From CAWKGV01 sp963849305 (GTDB taxonomy: Bacteria; Pseudomonadota; Alphaproteobacteria; Acetobacterales; Acetobacteraceae), in NCBI GenBank assembly GCA_963849305.1, contig CAWKGV010000001.1, positions 1-64,000 on the forward strand: 64,000 nucleotides of DNA. Reading direction: 5' to 3'. The notes beneath the pieces are model-generated. The model saw only the letters and a program-made list of their open reading frames with translations, did no database searches and had not been told where the DNA came from. The position numbers and the translations under genes were made by a program. This document shows, one piece after another, positions 55,023 to 63,044 of the stretch (positions are counted from its first letter, which is position 1; the number at the start of each line of letters is the position of its first letter).

Positions 55023-56456
55023 ATGTACCCCGACGTATCTCTCATGATCAACGGCGCCTGGACCAAGGCGGCGGGCGGCCGCACCATCCCGGTGATGAAC
55101 CCCGCCAGCGGCGAGCCGATCGGCACCGTTGCCCATGCCGAGCGTGACGATCTCGACCGGGCGCTCGAAGCGGCTGAAAAGGGCTTTCGCACCTGGCGAA
55201 AGGTCTCGGCCTACGACCGCGCGAAGCTCATGCGCAAGGCCGCCGACATCATGCGCGAGCGGGCCGACGCGATCGCCAGGCTAATGACGCAGGAACAAGG
55301 CAAACCGCTGGCCGAAGCGAAGGGCGAAACCCTCGCGGGCGCGGACGTGATCGACTGGTTCGCCGAGGAGGCTCGCCGCGCCTATGGCCGCGTGATCCCG
55401 GCCCGCGCCGAAGGGGTTTATCAGCTCGTCATCAAGGAGCCGGTCGGCCCGGTCGCCGCCTTCACACCATGGAACTTCCCGATCAATCAAGTGGTGCGCA
55501 AGCTCTCGGCCGCCCTCGCCGCAGGCTGCTCGATCATCGTCAAGGCGCCGGAGGAGACCCCGGCCTCGCCCGCTGAGCTGATCCGAGCCTTCGTCGATGC
55601 CGGCGTGCCGGCCGGCGTGGTCAACCTTGTCTATGGCGTGCCGGCCGAAATCTCCGAATATCTCATCCCCCATCCGGTGATTCGGAAGATCTCCTTCACC
55701 GGCTCCACTGCGGTCGGCAAGCAGCTCGCGGCCCTCGCCGGGGCGCATATGAAGCGCGCGACGATGGAACTCGGCGGCCATGCCCCGACGATCGTATTCG
55801 AGGATGCCGACATCGAGGCGGCGAGCAAGGTGCTCGCGGTCAGTAAGATGCGCAACGCCGGCCAGGTCTGCATCTCGCCGACCCGCTTCCTGGTCCAAGA
55901 GCCGGTTTATGAGTCGTTCGTTAACAAGTTCGTTGCCAATGTGAAGCGCGCCAAGGTGGGCGACGGATTGGAGTCCGGAACCACGATGGGGCCGCTCGCC
56001 AATCCGCGCCGGGTGACGGCGATGGAGACCTTCATCGGCGATGCGGTGAAGCATGGCGGGGAGGTCAACACCGGCGGCAACCGGATCGGCAACAAGGGCA
56101 ACTTCTTCGAGCCCACGGTGCTAACCAACGTGCCCAAGGACGCGCGGATCATGAACGAGGAGCCGTTCGGCCCGGTGGCAGTGATTTCCACGTTCCGCAA
56201 CTTCGATGACGTGGTGAGCGAGGCAAATCGCCTGCCATTCGGGCTCGCCTCGTACGCCTACACGCGATCGGCGAAAACGGCCAATGCCATCGCCGCAGCG
56301 GTGGAAGCGGGCATGATGTCGATTAACCATATCGGGCTTGCCCTGCCTGAAGTGCCGTTCGGGGGCGTGAAGGATTCGGGCTACGGCTCGGAGGGGGGGT
56401 CGGAGGCGATCGAGGCTTACCTCAACACAAAGTTCGTCTCCCAGGCGGGGCTTTGA
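55023..56456 (+). CDS. NAD(P)-dependent aldehyde dehydrogenase (succinate-semialdehyde dehydrogenase-like)
   Basis: 477 aa. Catalytic Cys in NAGQVCISPTRF, general base Glu in MELGGHAPTIVF, Rossmann region FTGSTAVGKQL, and TPWNFPINQVVRKL. Sequence features are closest to the GabD/AldA group. It is divergent from the PQQ dehydrogenase with 214 bp between starts, so it may oxidise the aldehyde product to an acid; the assignment to that pathway is inference. AAGGAG precedes the ATG. Confidence 0.9.
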   Translation: MYPDVSLMINGAWTKAAGGRTIPVMNPASGEPIGTVAHAERDDLDRALEAAEKGFRTWRKVSAYDRAKLMRKAADIMRERADAIARLMTQEQGKPLAEAKGETLAGADVIDWFAEEARRAYGRVIPARAEGVYQLVIKEPVGPVAAFTPWNFPINQVVRKLSAALAAGCSIIVKAPEETPASPAELIRAFVDAGVPAGVVNLVYGVPAEISEYLIPHPVIRKISFTGSTAVGKQLAALAGAHMKRATMELGGHAPTIVFEDADIEAASKVLAVSKMRNAGQVCISPTRFLVQEPVYESFVNKFVANVKRAKVGDGLESGTTMGPLANPRRVTAMETFIGDAVKHGGEVNTGGNRIGNKGNFFEPTVLTNVPKDARIMNEEPFGPVAVISTFRNFDDVVSEANRLPFGLASYAYTRSAKTANAIAAAVEAGMMSINHIGLALPEVPFGGVKDSGYGSEGGSEAIEAYLNTKFVSQAGL

Positions 56457-56660
56457 TCTACGATGCGGATGTGCAACAGTCCCAAATTCGATCAATTCTG
56501 GTCCTCAAAAGCGCAAGAAGGTCTGGCGTGTTTCGTTCGCTCCGGGTAAAACCGTTGCAAGGACGCTGCGACTCTCCTTGCGCTGCGGCCCCACTCCACC
56601 GGCCCGGCATGTTCGCCTGTTCTCGACATGCCGCTTAGCAACGCGTCATGAGGGAAGAGC

Positions 56661-56930
56661 ATGTCGAAAGCTTTCATCGCCCAGGTGATCCAGGACTCCG
56701 CCGACCTGACGGGCGCGGCTGCCAACCGCGCCGCGGCCCATTTGATGGAGGCGATCGTCAAGGAACTGAAGAAGTCGGGAAAGTTCACCCTGCCCAGCTT
56801 CGGCACCTTCACGGTGCGCAAGACCAAGGCGCGCAAAGGCATGAACCCTCGCACCGGCGAGTCGATCAAGGTGAAGGCCGGCAAGACGGTGCGGTTCAAG
56901 GCGTCGCCCACGTTGAAGAAGGCGGTCTAA
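56661..56930 (+). CDS. HU family DNA-binding protein
   Basis: 89 aa. HU fold: MSKAFIAQVIQDSADLTGAA, GKFTLPSFGTFTVRKTKAR (beta arm) and GRNPRTGESI-type segment (here GMNPRTGESIKVKAGKTVRF) with conserved Pro at the arm tip. Bends and compacts DNA. AGGGAAG precedes the ATG; a terminator follows. Confidence 0.93.
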   Translation: MSKAFIAQVIQDSADLTGAAANRAAAHLMEAIVKELKKSGKFTLPSFGTFTVRKTKARKGMNPRTGESIKVKAGKTVRFKASPTLKKAV

Positions 56931-56946
56931 CGGCGGCGGGCCAGTG

Positions 56947-56988
56947 AGGCGGGCCGGGCGCGAGCGCTCGGTTCCGCCTGTTCTTTTT
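56947..56988 (+). terminator. Intrinsic terminator of the HU gene
   Basis: AGGCGGGCCGGGCGC pairs, with small mismatches, with GCGCTCGGTTCCGCCT, followed by GTTCTTTTT. It begins 17 bases after the HU stop and lies just before the start of the MFS gene. Confidence 0.65.
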
Positions 56989-56999
56989 CGCGCCCGGAC

Positions 57000-58403
57000 G
57001 TGACAGACGCGCGGCGCGTCCCCATCCTCGCAGGTGCCACGGGCGTATTCGTCGTCCTGCTCGGCACAGTGACCGTGCCACTCGATTCCGCAGTCAACGT
57101 CGATTTCCCCCGAATCACCCAGCATTTTGGGCTGCCCATCCCGTTCATCCAATGGGTGGTGATCAGCTACACGCTGACCAGCGCCAGCCTGATGCTGGTG
57201 TTCGGTCGCGCGGGCGACATGCTCGGCCATCGCCGCGTCTTCCTGGCCGGGACCGGCTGGAGCTCCGCCGCCTTCGTGCTCTGCGCGAGCGCGCCGAGTT
57301 ACGGCTGGCTGCTCGCCGCGCGCGTGGCACAAGGGTTCGGCGCTGGGATGGTCATGAGCTGCGGCCCGGCGCTGGTGACGACGCTCTATCCGGAGCACCA
57401 GCGCGCGCGGGCACTCGGCGCATACACGATGACGTTCGGCATCGGTGGCGCGCTCGGCCCGCTATTGGCTGGCGTGCTGATCGGCCGGTTCGGCTGGTCC
57501 GCGGTGTTCTGGTTCCGCGCACCCATCGCAGCGCTGGCATTCGCGGTCGCGCTTGGCCTGCCGACGCCGCCCGCACGGGGCACAGGTCAACGCTTCGATG
57601 CCGTCGGCGCCAGCCTGCTGGCGCTGGCGACCTGCCTGATGCTGCTGGCGCTCAACCAGCTCCGCAGCCCAGCTTGGGCGGCCGGCTTCGCCGTCGCGGC
57701 CGGGCTGTGCACGGCCGGCTTCATCCGCCGGGAGCAGCGTTGCCCGCAGCCAATCATCGACATAAGACTGTTCCGGGATCCAGATTTTTCCCTGATCAAT
57801 CTGTCGAATATTCTGCTTAATCTCGCGGGCTTCGCCGTACTCTTGCTGGCACCGTTCGCGCTGGCTCGCGTGCCAGGGTTGGCCGAGTGGAAGATCGGCG
57901 CCGTGCTCGCCGCCTCGCCCGTCGGCACCATGCTCGCCGCGCCCCTGTGCGGCCGGCTTGCCGAACGCGTGCCGGCTCTCTGGCTGATGCTCGCCGGCGC
58001 CCTGATGATCGCCGGGGGGCTATTCGCGATCGGCGCGCTGGCAACCGCGGGGCTGGCGCGCACCCTACCAGGGCTCGCTTGCGCGATGTTCGTCCAAGGC
58101 GCTGGTCAGGGCCTCTTCCAGGTCACGTATCTCGACGCGGTCACGGGCGCCCTGCCGGCGCGGGAGCGCGGCATCGCGGGCAGCCTCGGAATGCTGACCC
58201 GCACCTTCGGCCTGGTGACCGGCGCGACGGTGCTCATGCTCGCCTTTCAGGCGTCCCGCGCCTTCCAAGCCGCGCATGGGCTGTCTGAAAGCGCCGCGTT
58301 CCTGGCCGGCTTGCGCATGACGTTCCAGGGCGCCGCGATAATTCCTCTGATCCTCGCGCTGGCCTGGATGCTCAGGTCTCGGGTCCGCGCACGAAACACA
58401 TGA
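57000..58403 (+). CDS. MFS transporter, DHA2-like drug/proton antiporter
   Basis: 467 aa with at least 12 predicted membrane helices. Motif A-like GRAGDMLGHRRVFLAG, then the antiporter motif C-like GFGAGMVMSCGPALV and GIGGALGPLLAGVLIGRFGW. Short periplasmic loops; long hydrophobic second half (LPALWLMLAGALMIAGG type). Probable efflux of a small toxic compound; the substrate is unknown. GTG start at 57000. Overlaps the convergent gene by 32 bases. Confidence 0.85.
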   Translation: MTDARRVPILAGATGVFVVLLGTVTVPLDSAVNVDFPRITQHFGLPIPFIQWVVISYTLTSASLMLVFGRAGDMLGHRRVFLAGTGWSSAAFVLCASAPSYGWLLAARVAQGFGAGMVMSCGPALVTTLYPEHQRARALGAYTMTFGIGGALGPLLAGVLIGRFGWSAVFWFRAPIAALAFAVALGLPTPPARGTGQRFDAVGASLLALATCLMLLALNQLRSPAWAAGFAVAAGLCTAGFIRREQRCPQPIIDIRLFRDPDFSLINLSNILLNLAGFAVLLLAPFALARVPGLAEWKIGAVLAASPVGTMLAAPLCGRLAERVPALWLMLAGALMIAGGLFAIGALATAGLARTLPGLACAMFVQGAGQGLFQVTYLDAVTGALPARERGIAGSLGMLTRTFGLVTGATVLMLAFQASRAFQAAHGLSESAAFLAGLRMTFQGAAIIPLILALAWMLRSRVRARNT

Positions 58404-58704
58404 TCCCGAGTGCCGGACTCCAGCACACCACCGCGCGCCCGGTCGGGTTGTCGGCGCGCTTCAGTACCTTGTCGGCCGGGATCGCCTGCCATGTCCCGTG
58501 GACCATCGCCTCATAGTGGTCCCCGGCGATGCGAAAATCGGTCGGCCGGCAGTCCGCGACGGAACAACAGGACATACCGGTTCCGGGTTGGACCAGGCTC
58601 TGAAACCAGGGCGCGAGCGCTGGATCGGGATTAGGCGGCGGACGCGCGTATGCGCCGGCGGCAATGGTTAAGGCGGCGGCGGCGCCAAGCCAGGGGCGAA
58701 CCAT
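58372..58704 (-). CDS. Small secreted Cys-rich conserved hypothetical protein
   Basis: 110 aa: signal peptide MVRPWLGAAAALTIAAGAYA; mature part has PWFQSLVQPGTGMSCCSVAD with CCSVADC, then YEAMVHGTWQAIPADKVLKR, VCWSPALGIMCFV. The paired cysteines and WQAIP segment recur in a family of alphaproteobacterial periplasmic proteins of unknown function. Converges on the MFS gene with a 32-base overlap. Confidence 0.75.
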   Translation of the reverse strand: MVRPWLGAAAALTIAAGAYARPPPNPDPALAPWFQSLVQPGTGMSCCSVADCRPTDFRIAGDHYEAMVHGTWQAIPADKVLKRADNPTGRAVVCWSPALGIMCFVRGPET

Positions 58705-58890
58705 ATCAAACCTTAATTACGCGACCACGCCAGAATACCGGGCCAGCTAGAAAAAGCGAGGAAAGCACAGCTTGTTTTCATCACGAACCGCGACACGCGG
58801 TCGTGAGACTCAATTGCCATGCGCCGTCCGCGCCGCTTGCTCGCGAAGCCCTGGTCCGGTACTTCATGGTGGCTACGAAGGGGGGAACGC

Positions 58891-60201
58891 ATGGCAAGAA
58901 GCCAGACGCCGGCAGTCATCAGGCGTGCACAGCGTTCGGCGCTCTCGGTGCTCGTGATAGCGGGGACGCTCAATTACCTGGATCGCTCGACGCTTGCGAT
59001 CGGCAACCCGCTGATCCGCAAAGAGCTCGGACTATCGATCGCCGACATGGGCGTGCTGCTCTCGGCGTTTCTTTGGGCCTACGCGTTCTCGCAGCTTCCG
59101 GGTGGAGCACTGGTCGACCGAGTGGGACCGCGCCGGCTGCTCGGGGCCGGGCTTGGGCTCTGGTCGCTGGCCCAAGTCGCAGCGGGGTTCGTGGTCAGCT
59201 TCGCCCAGTTCTTTATCGCCAGGGTGTTCCTCGGGATCGGCGAGGCGCCGATGTTCTCCTCCGCCGTGCGCGTTGTGCGCGATTGGTACAATGTACGCGA
59301 CCGTGGGCTGCCGACCGGCATCTGGAACTGCACGTCCTCGCTCGGCCCGGCCATCGCGCCGCCGATCCTGACCGTGCTCATGCTGGCCTTTGGCTGGCGG
59401 TGGATGTTCATCATCATGGGAGTAGTCGGCCTGGCCGTCTCCGCGATTTGGTACTTGATTTACCGGGACGCCTCGGAGGTCTCGTTCACCGAGGAGGAGC
59501 GGCGGCACCTCACCGAGCACGAGGAAGCGCCAGCCACCCACCATGCGACATTCCGCGAATGGGGCCGTCTGTTCCGGTTTCGCACCACCTGGGGCCTGAT
59601 CCTCGGCTTCTTTGGCGTCGTCTATATGGGCTGGCTCTATCTTGCCTGGCTGCCGGGCTATTTCGAGATCGAGCGCCATATGTCGATTCCCAAGACCGGC
59701 TGGGTCTCCGCCATTCCGTTCGCTTTTGGAGTGATCGGCAGCGTCGCCGGCGGCTGGATCGCCGACCGTCTGATGGCGGCCGGATTCAGCCCGATCAACA
59801 GCCGCAAGATTCCGGTGATTGGCGGCCTGCTCGGCATGGTGGTCTTTACGGTGGTCGCCGCCGAGACGCCGAGCAACTCGATCGCGGTGGCCTCCATCTC
59901 GGCGGCGCTCATGTTCGGCGCCTGCGCAAGCGGCATGTCTTGGGCGCTAGCTTCGGTCGCGGCGCCGTCGAACCTCACGGCCTCGCTCGGCGCCATCCAG
60001 AATTTCGGCGGCTATCTCGGAGGGGCGTTGGCCCCGTTGATCACCGGCTTCGTCGTGCAGGCGACGGGCAGCTTCGTCCGTGCCCTGCTGATCAGCGCGG
60101 CGATCGGGCTTGCCTCGGCACTCGCGTATCTGGTGGTGATCCGCTCCGAGCCGATCACCTCGGAAGAGCTTGGCGTATTGCTGCGAACAGCGGAGGGTTA
60201 G
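58891..60201 (+). CDS. MFS transporter, anion:cation symporter (ACS) family
   Basis: 436 aa, 12 predicted helices. GTLNYLDRSTLAIGNPLIRK, LSAFLWAYAFSQLPGGALVDRVGPRR, and VFLGIGEAPMFSSAVRVVRDW are the hallmark sequences of hexuronate, galactonate and phthalate transporters (ACS family). Imports an organic anion. Start ATG 58891 (GGGGGA upstream) chosen over a longer basic extension. No catabolic operon is adjacent. Confidence 0.88.
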   Translation: MARSQTPAVIRRAQRSALSVLVIAGTLNYLDRSTLAIGNPLIRKELGLSIADMGVLLSAFLWAYAFSQLPGGALVDRVGPRRLLGAGLGLWSLAQVAAGFVVSFAQFFIARVFLGIGEAPMFSSAVRVVRDWYNVRDRGLPTGIWNCTSSLGPAIAPPILTVLMLAFGWRWMFIIMGVVGLAVSAIWYLIYRDASEVSFTEEERRHLTEHEEAPATHHATFREWGRLFRFRTTWGLILGFFGVVYMGWLYLAWLPGYFEIERHMSIPKTGWVSAIPFAFGVIGSVAGGWIADRLMAAGFSPINSRKIPVIGGLLGMVVFTVVAAETPSNSIAVASISAALMFGACASGMSWALASVAAPSNLTASLGAIQNFGGYLGGALAPLITGFVVQATGSFVRALLISAAIGLASALAYLVVIRSEPITSEELGVLLRTAEG

Positions 60202-60207
60202 GGCGGG

Positions 60208-60245
60208 CAAGCCCCTCACCCCGCCCGCTCCCAAGGGAGAGGGTG
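60208..60245. repeat. Dispersed palindrome after the ACS transporter
   Basis: CCCCTCACCCCGCCCGCTCCC-AAGGGAGAGGG resembles the GC-rich units at 42116 and 51245. It lies directly after the transporter stop between convergent genes and may aid termination. Confidence 0.45.
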
Positions 60246-60279
60246 CAGAACAAAGACTCTCCTCTGTGAGCTTCGAGTC

Positions 60280-61521
60280 TCAGAGGCTCGCGACTTGCCG
60301 GCCCTCGCCTCGGGTCACGAAACAAGGATTTCGATGCCGGGCGCGCGAGCCGCACGCGCCCTTGGTCGCGGACGGCGTCAGCCCGATCACCTCCGCCCGC
60401 CAGCTCCCGCGGCCGTGGCGGATGGTGCGCTCGATCCGGGTCTCGCCGCCGTCGGCGGCCGCCGCGCGCGAGGCTGCGGCGAGCGCTGCCTTCTCGCTGC
60501 GGAAACGGCCGACCTGGATCGTCCAATGCCGTGCTCCTGCCAGCGACGCAGCGACCGGGCGCAGATGCGCGGTCGGGCGCGCGGAAGCGACCGATCGTCG
60601 CTCCGGCTCGGCGGCGGCGGCGGATGAGATCAGGCCCGGGAAGCCGCTGTGGGCCATCACGCCGGCACGCGGGTCCACCGGCACCCCTTCCTGGATGAAG
60701 GCAGCGTTCAGCAATGCCGTCATGTGCGTGTCGCGCTCGGTATTGGTGGCGCAGCCGAGCGTCACGCCGATCAATCGCCGGCCGCCGCGCACCGCGCTGG
60801 TCACCAGATTGTGCCCGGACGCGACGGTATAACCTGTCTTCATCCCGTCCGCGCCCGGATACCGCTTCAACATGCTGTCGTGGTTGAACGAGACCTGGCC
60901 GTGAAACACGAAGCTCGGGCTGCTGAAGTAGTGGTAATAGCCGGGAAAGTCGGCCACCAGCCGGCGCGCCAGCAGGGCGAGGTCGCGCGCCGTCGTCCAC
61001 TCGTCGGGATCGGGGAGGCCGGAGGCGTTGGTGAACGTGGTGCGGCTCATCCCGAGCGCGCGGGCACGCAGCGTCATCATCTGGGCGAAGCGTGGCTCGG
61101 TGCCGCCGAGCAGCTCGCCCAACGCGGCAGCCGCGTCGTTGGCCGAACGGGTCACCAGGCCCAAGATCGCTTCTTCGACAGTGATGCGCGTGCCCGGTAG
61201 CAGCCCGAGCTTGGTTGGCTCCATCATAGCCGCGTGCAGAGTGACAGGAACCTGCTCGTCGAGCCCGATGCGCCGATCGCGAACCGCCTCGAACGTCATA
61301 TAGAGCGTCATCAGCTTGGCCAGGCTCGCCGGATGGCGCGGCGCGTCAGGCTCTGCCTGCTCCAGCACCGCTCCGCTCGCCGCATCCTCCACGATCGAGG
61401 CGTAGCGGGTAGAGCCCACCTGCGCAGCCGCGGGCCGGACGCCGGCAGCGGCGGTCAAGACGGCCAGCGCAAGGGGTAATGAGCGCAGAAGATTTCGCCC
61501 CCGGCGTGGCCAAGCTGCCAT
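60280..61521 (-). CDS. D-alanyl-D-alanine carboxypeptidase (PBP5/6-like) with SPOR domain
   Basis: 413 aa. Signal peptide LLRSLPLALAVLTAAAGVRP. Penicillin-binding motifs: S-x-x-K in HPASLAKLMT, S-x-N in TRSANDAAA and KTG in DGMKTGYTVASGHN. The C-terminal part (WTIQVGRFRSEKAALAAASR onwards) is a SPOR repeat that binds denuded peptidoglycan at the septum. Trims the terminal D-Ala. ATG 61521 selected by the signal peptide. Confidence 0.9.
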   Translation of the reverse strand: MAAWPRRGRNLLRSLPLALAVLTAAAGVRPAAAQVGSTRYASIVEDAASGAVLEQAEPDAPRHPASLAKLMTLYMTFEAVRDRRIGLDEQVPVTLHAAMMEPTKLGLLPGTRITVEEAILGLVTRSANDAAAALGELLGGTEPRFAQMMTLRARALGMSRTTFTNASGLPDPDEWTTARDLALLARRLVADFPGYYHYFSSPSFVFHGQVSFNHDSMLKRYPGADGMKTGYTVASGHNLVTSAVRGGRRLIGVTLGCATNTERDTHMTALLNAAFIQEGVPVDPRAGVMAHSGFPGLISSAAAAEPERRSVASARPTAHLRPVAASLAGARHWTIQVGRFRSEKAALAAASRAAAADGGETRIERTIRHGRGSWRAEVIGLTPSATKGACGSRARHRNPCFVTRGEGRQVASL

Positions 61522-61664
61522 TTGTGTCGTTCTCCTGATTCGTTCTGGACTGTATGGTCTGGCGGGCATTTCTGTCCAGCCCGAAATGAGTCTAATTCTC
61601 GAACCTTCTGAATGGGTTAATGGGGGCTCCTCCGATTGCTGAGGACCTGGGCCAAGATGGCGTC

Positions 61665-61681
61665 TTTGTGCAGTGCACAAA
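61665..61681. promoter_or_regulatory. 17-bp perfect palindrome in the phasin/dacC intergenic region
   Basis: TTTGTGCA-G-TGCACAAA, centred at 61673, between the divergent carboxypeptidase and phasin genes and 119 bp before the phasin ATG. TGCA-rich palindromes are bound by PhaR-like repressors in alphaproteobacteria, but other dimeric regulators are possible. Confidence 0.6.
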
Positions 61682-61723
61682 AACCGCTTGATCACGTCCA
61701 ATCCACTGCTTAACTTCCGCGTG

Positions 61724-61738
61724 TGCTGCGGTGCAGCA
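61724..61738. promoter_or_regulatory. PhaR-like operator upstream of phasin
   Basis: TGCTGC-GGT-GCAGCA contains CTGC-N3-GCAG, the binding pattern I recall for PhaR of Paracoccus denitrificans. It lies 61 bp before the phasin start, a position suited to repression. The match is exact; the regulator gene is not in the window. Confidence 0.6.
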
Positions 61739-61799
61739 AAGATGCGCCGCGAAGCAGGCAAATGCCCCGGCTGGGGTGACGGATCAGGAGAGTGAGTGA

Positions 61800-62354
61800 A
61801 TGGCGATCAAGACCAGGCAAGACGAGGTGGCGGCCAGCATCGTGGACACGACCGCGGCCGCCGTGAGCAGCACCATGGCCAGCGGCTTCGAGCAAGCAGA
61901 CCAGGGGATTCAGCAGACGGCGGCCTCGCTCAATCACGGCATGAACCAGGCCGCCGCGGGGTTCGAGCAGACACAGGCGAAAATGCAGGAAGGAGTGAAC
62001 AAGGCCATGAAGACAGCTGAAGAGTTCGTTGCGTTCGGACAGGGCAACCTGGAGGCGTTCGTGAAGTCGGGCCAGATCTGGGTCGCCGGCATCCAGGACA
62101 TGGGCAGGCAGGCGGCCGCGACGGCGCAGGCCCAGTTGCAGGACACCGTCTCCGCCTTTCGGGCGCTGACCACCGTGCGGACGGTGAAGGACGCCATCGA
62201 CGTGCAGTCCAACCTCGCCCGCACCGCGATCGAGAAGACGATGACCGAATCCGGGCGCATCACTGAAAGCTCGATCAAGCTGACCGAGCAGGCGATGGCC
62301 CCGCTCGCCGCCCGCGTGACGCTCGCGGTGGAGAAGTTCGGCAAGCCCGTCTGA
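61800..62354 (+). CDS. Phasin family protein
   Basis: 184 aa, helical and Ala/Gln rich, typical of PHA granule surface proteins: TAEEFVAFGQGNLEAFVKSG and WVAGIQDMGRQAAATAQAQL are the phasin-domain core. The N-terminal about 55 residues form an extra amphipathic Gln/Ala-rich stretch. GGAGAGTGAGTGA precedes the ATG. Works with phaC at 5211. Followed by an intrinsic terminator. Confidence 0.9.
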   Translation: MAIKTRQDEVAASIVDTTAAAVSSTMASGFEQADQGIQQTAASLNHGMNQAAAGFEQTQAKMQEGVNKAMKTAEEFVAFGQGNLEAFVKSGQIWVAGIQDMGRQAAATAQAQLQDTVSAFRALTTVRTVKDAIDVQSNLARTAIEKTMTESGRITESSIKLTEQAMAPLAARVTLAVEKFGKPV

Positions 62355-62421
62355 CCAGTTCTCGCGCACGCCACGCGAAGCGGCGCGGCATCGGCTGCCG
62401 GCGAAGCCGACGGCCGCCACA

Positions 62422-62453
62422 CAAGGCCCGGACCTCTAGCCCGGGCCTTTTTG
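62422..62453 (+). terminator. Intrinsic terminator of the phasin gene
   Basis: AAGGCCCGG-ACCTCTAG-CCCGGGCCTTTTT: a GC-rich 9-bp stem followed by five T residues, about 68 bases after the phasin stop. Confidence 0.9.
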
Positions 62454-62597
62454 CCGTCCGTATCGCGGCCGCAAGCATCCCAAGATCGGCCGGAACGTCA
62501 TTGCCGGCAGCTATGCTCTTTTATCCAGGGGCCGGCTTCCGATATGGTTCTCGCCTTGGAGACGGAGCGGCGGGCGCGGATGGCGCGGAAGCTGACG

Positions 62598-62927
62598 ATG
62601 AGCGACAACGACAAGCGTGGCGGTTCGGAAGGGCCCAATACCGGCGTGGTGGTCAAGGCGCGGCCGAAGACCAGAAAGCCGGCGATGTACAAAGTCCTGA
62701 TGCTCAACGACGACTACACGCCCATGGAGTTCGTCGTTCACGTCTTGGAGCGGTTTTTCCAGAAGAACCGTGAAGAGGCGACGAGGATCATGTTACACGT
62801 CCACCGTCGAGGCGTCGGGGTCTGCGGGGTGTACACCTACGAGGTCGCCGAGACCAAGGTGACGCAGGTGATGGACCTCGCCCGGCAAAACCAACATCCA
62901 TTGCAGTGCACCATCGAGAAGGAATAG
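62598..62927 (+). CDS. clpS: ATP-dependent Clp protease adaptor ClpS
   Basis: 109 aa. The flexible N-terminal tail is followed by the ClpS core: YKVLMLNDDYTPMEFVVHVL with the N-degron pocket Asp/Asn residues, then IMLHVHRRGVGVCGVYTYEV and QHPLQCTIEKE. It delivers N-degron substrates to ClpA. The start at 62598 (MSDNDKR) matches the family; an ATG 18 bases earlier (MARKL) is possible. Confidence 0.93.
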   Translation: MSDNDKRGGSEGPNTGVVVKARPKTRKPAMYKVLMLNDDYTPMEFVVHVLERFFQKNREEATRIMLHVHRRGVGVCGVYTYEVAETKVTQVMDLARQNQHPLQCTIEKE

Positions 62928-63044
62928 TGCAAGCTTTGGCGAGGTACGGCCGCCAGCATTGGGCGCCACGGAGCGGCGGGCTTTCCGCGGGCGCAGGCAT
63001 CCCCACCTTTGAGTCCTCCATCGAGCGCGTCAGGAGCGTCGCCC

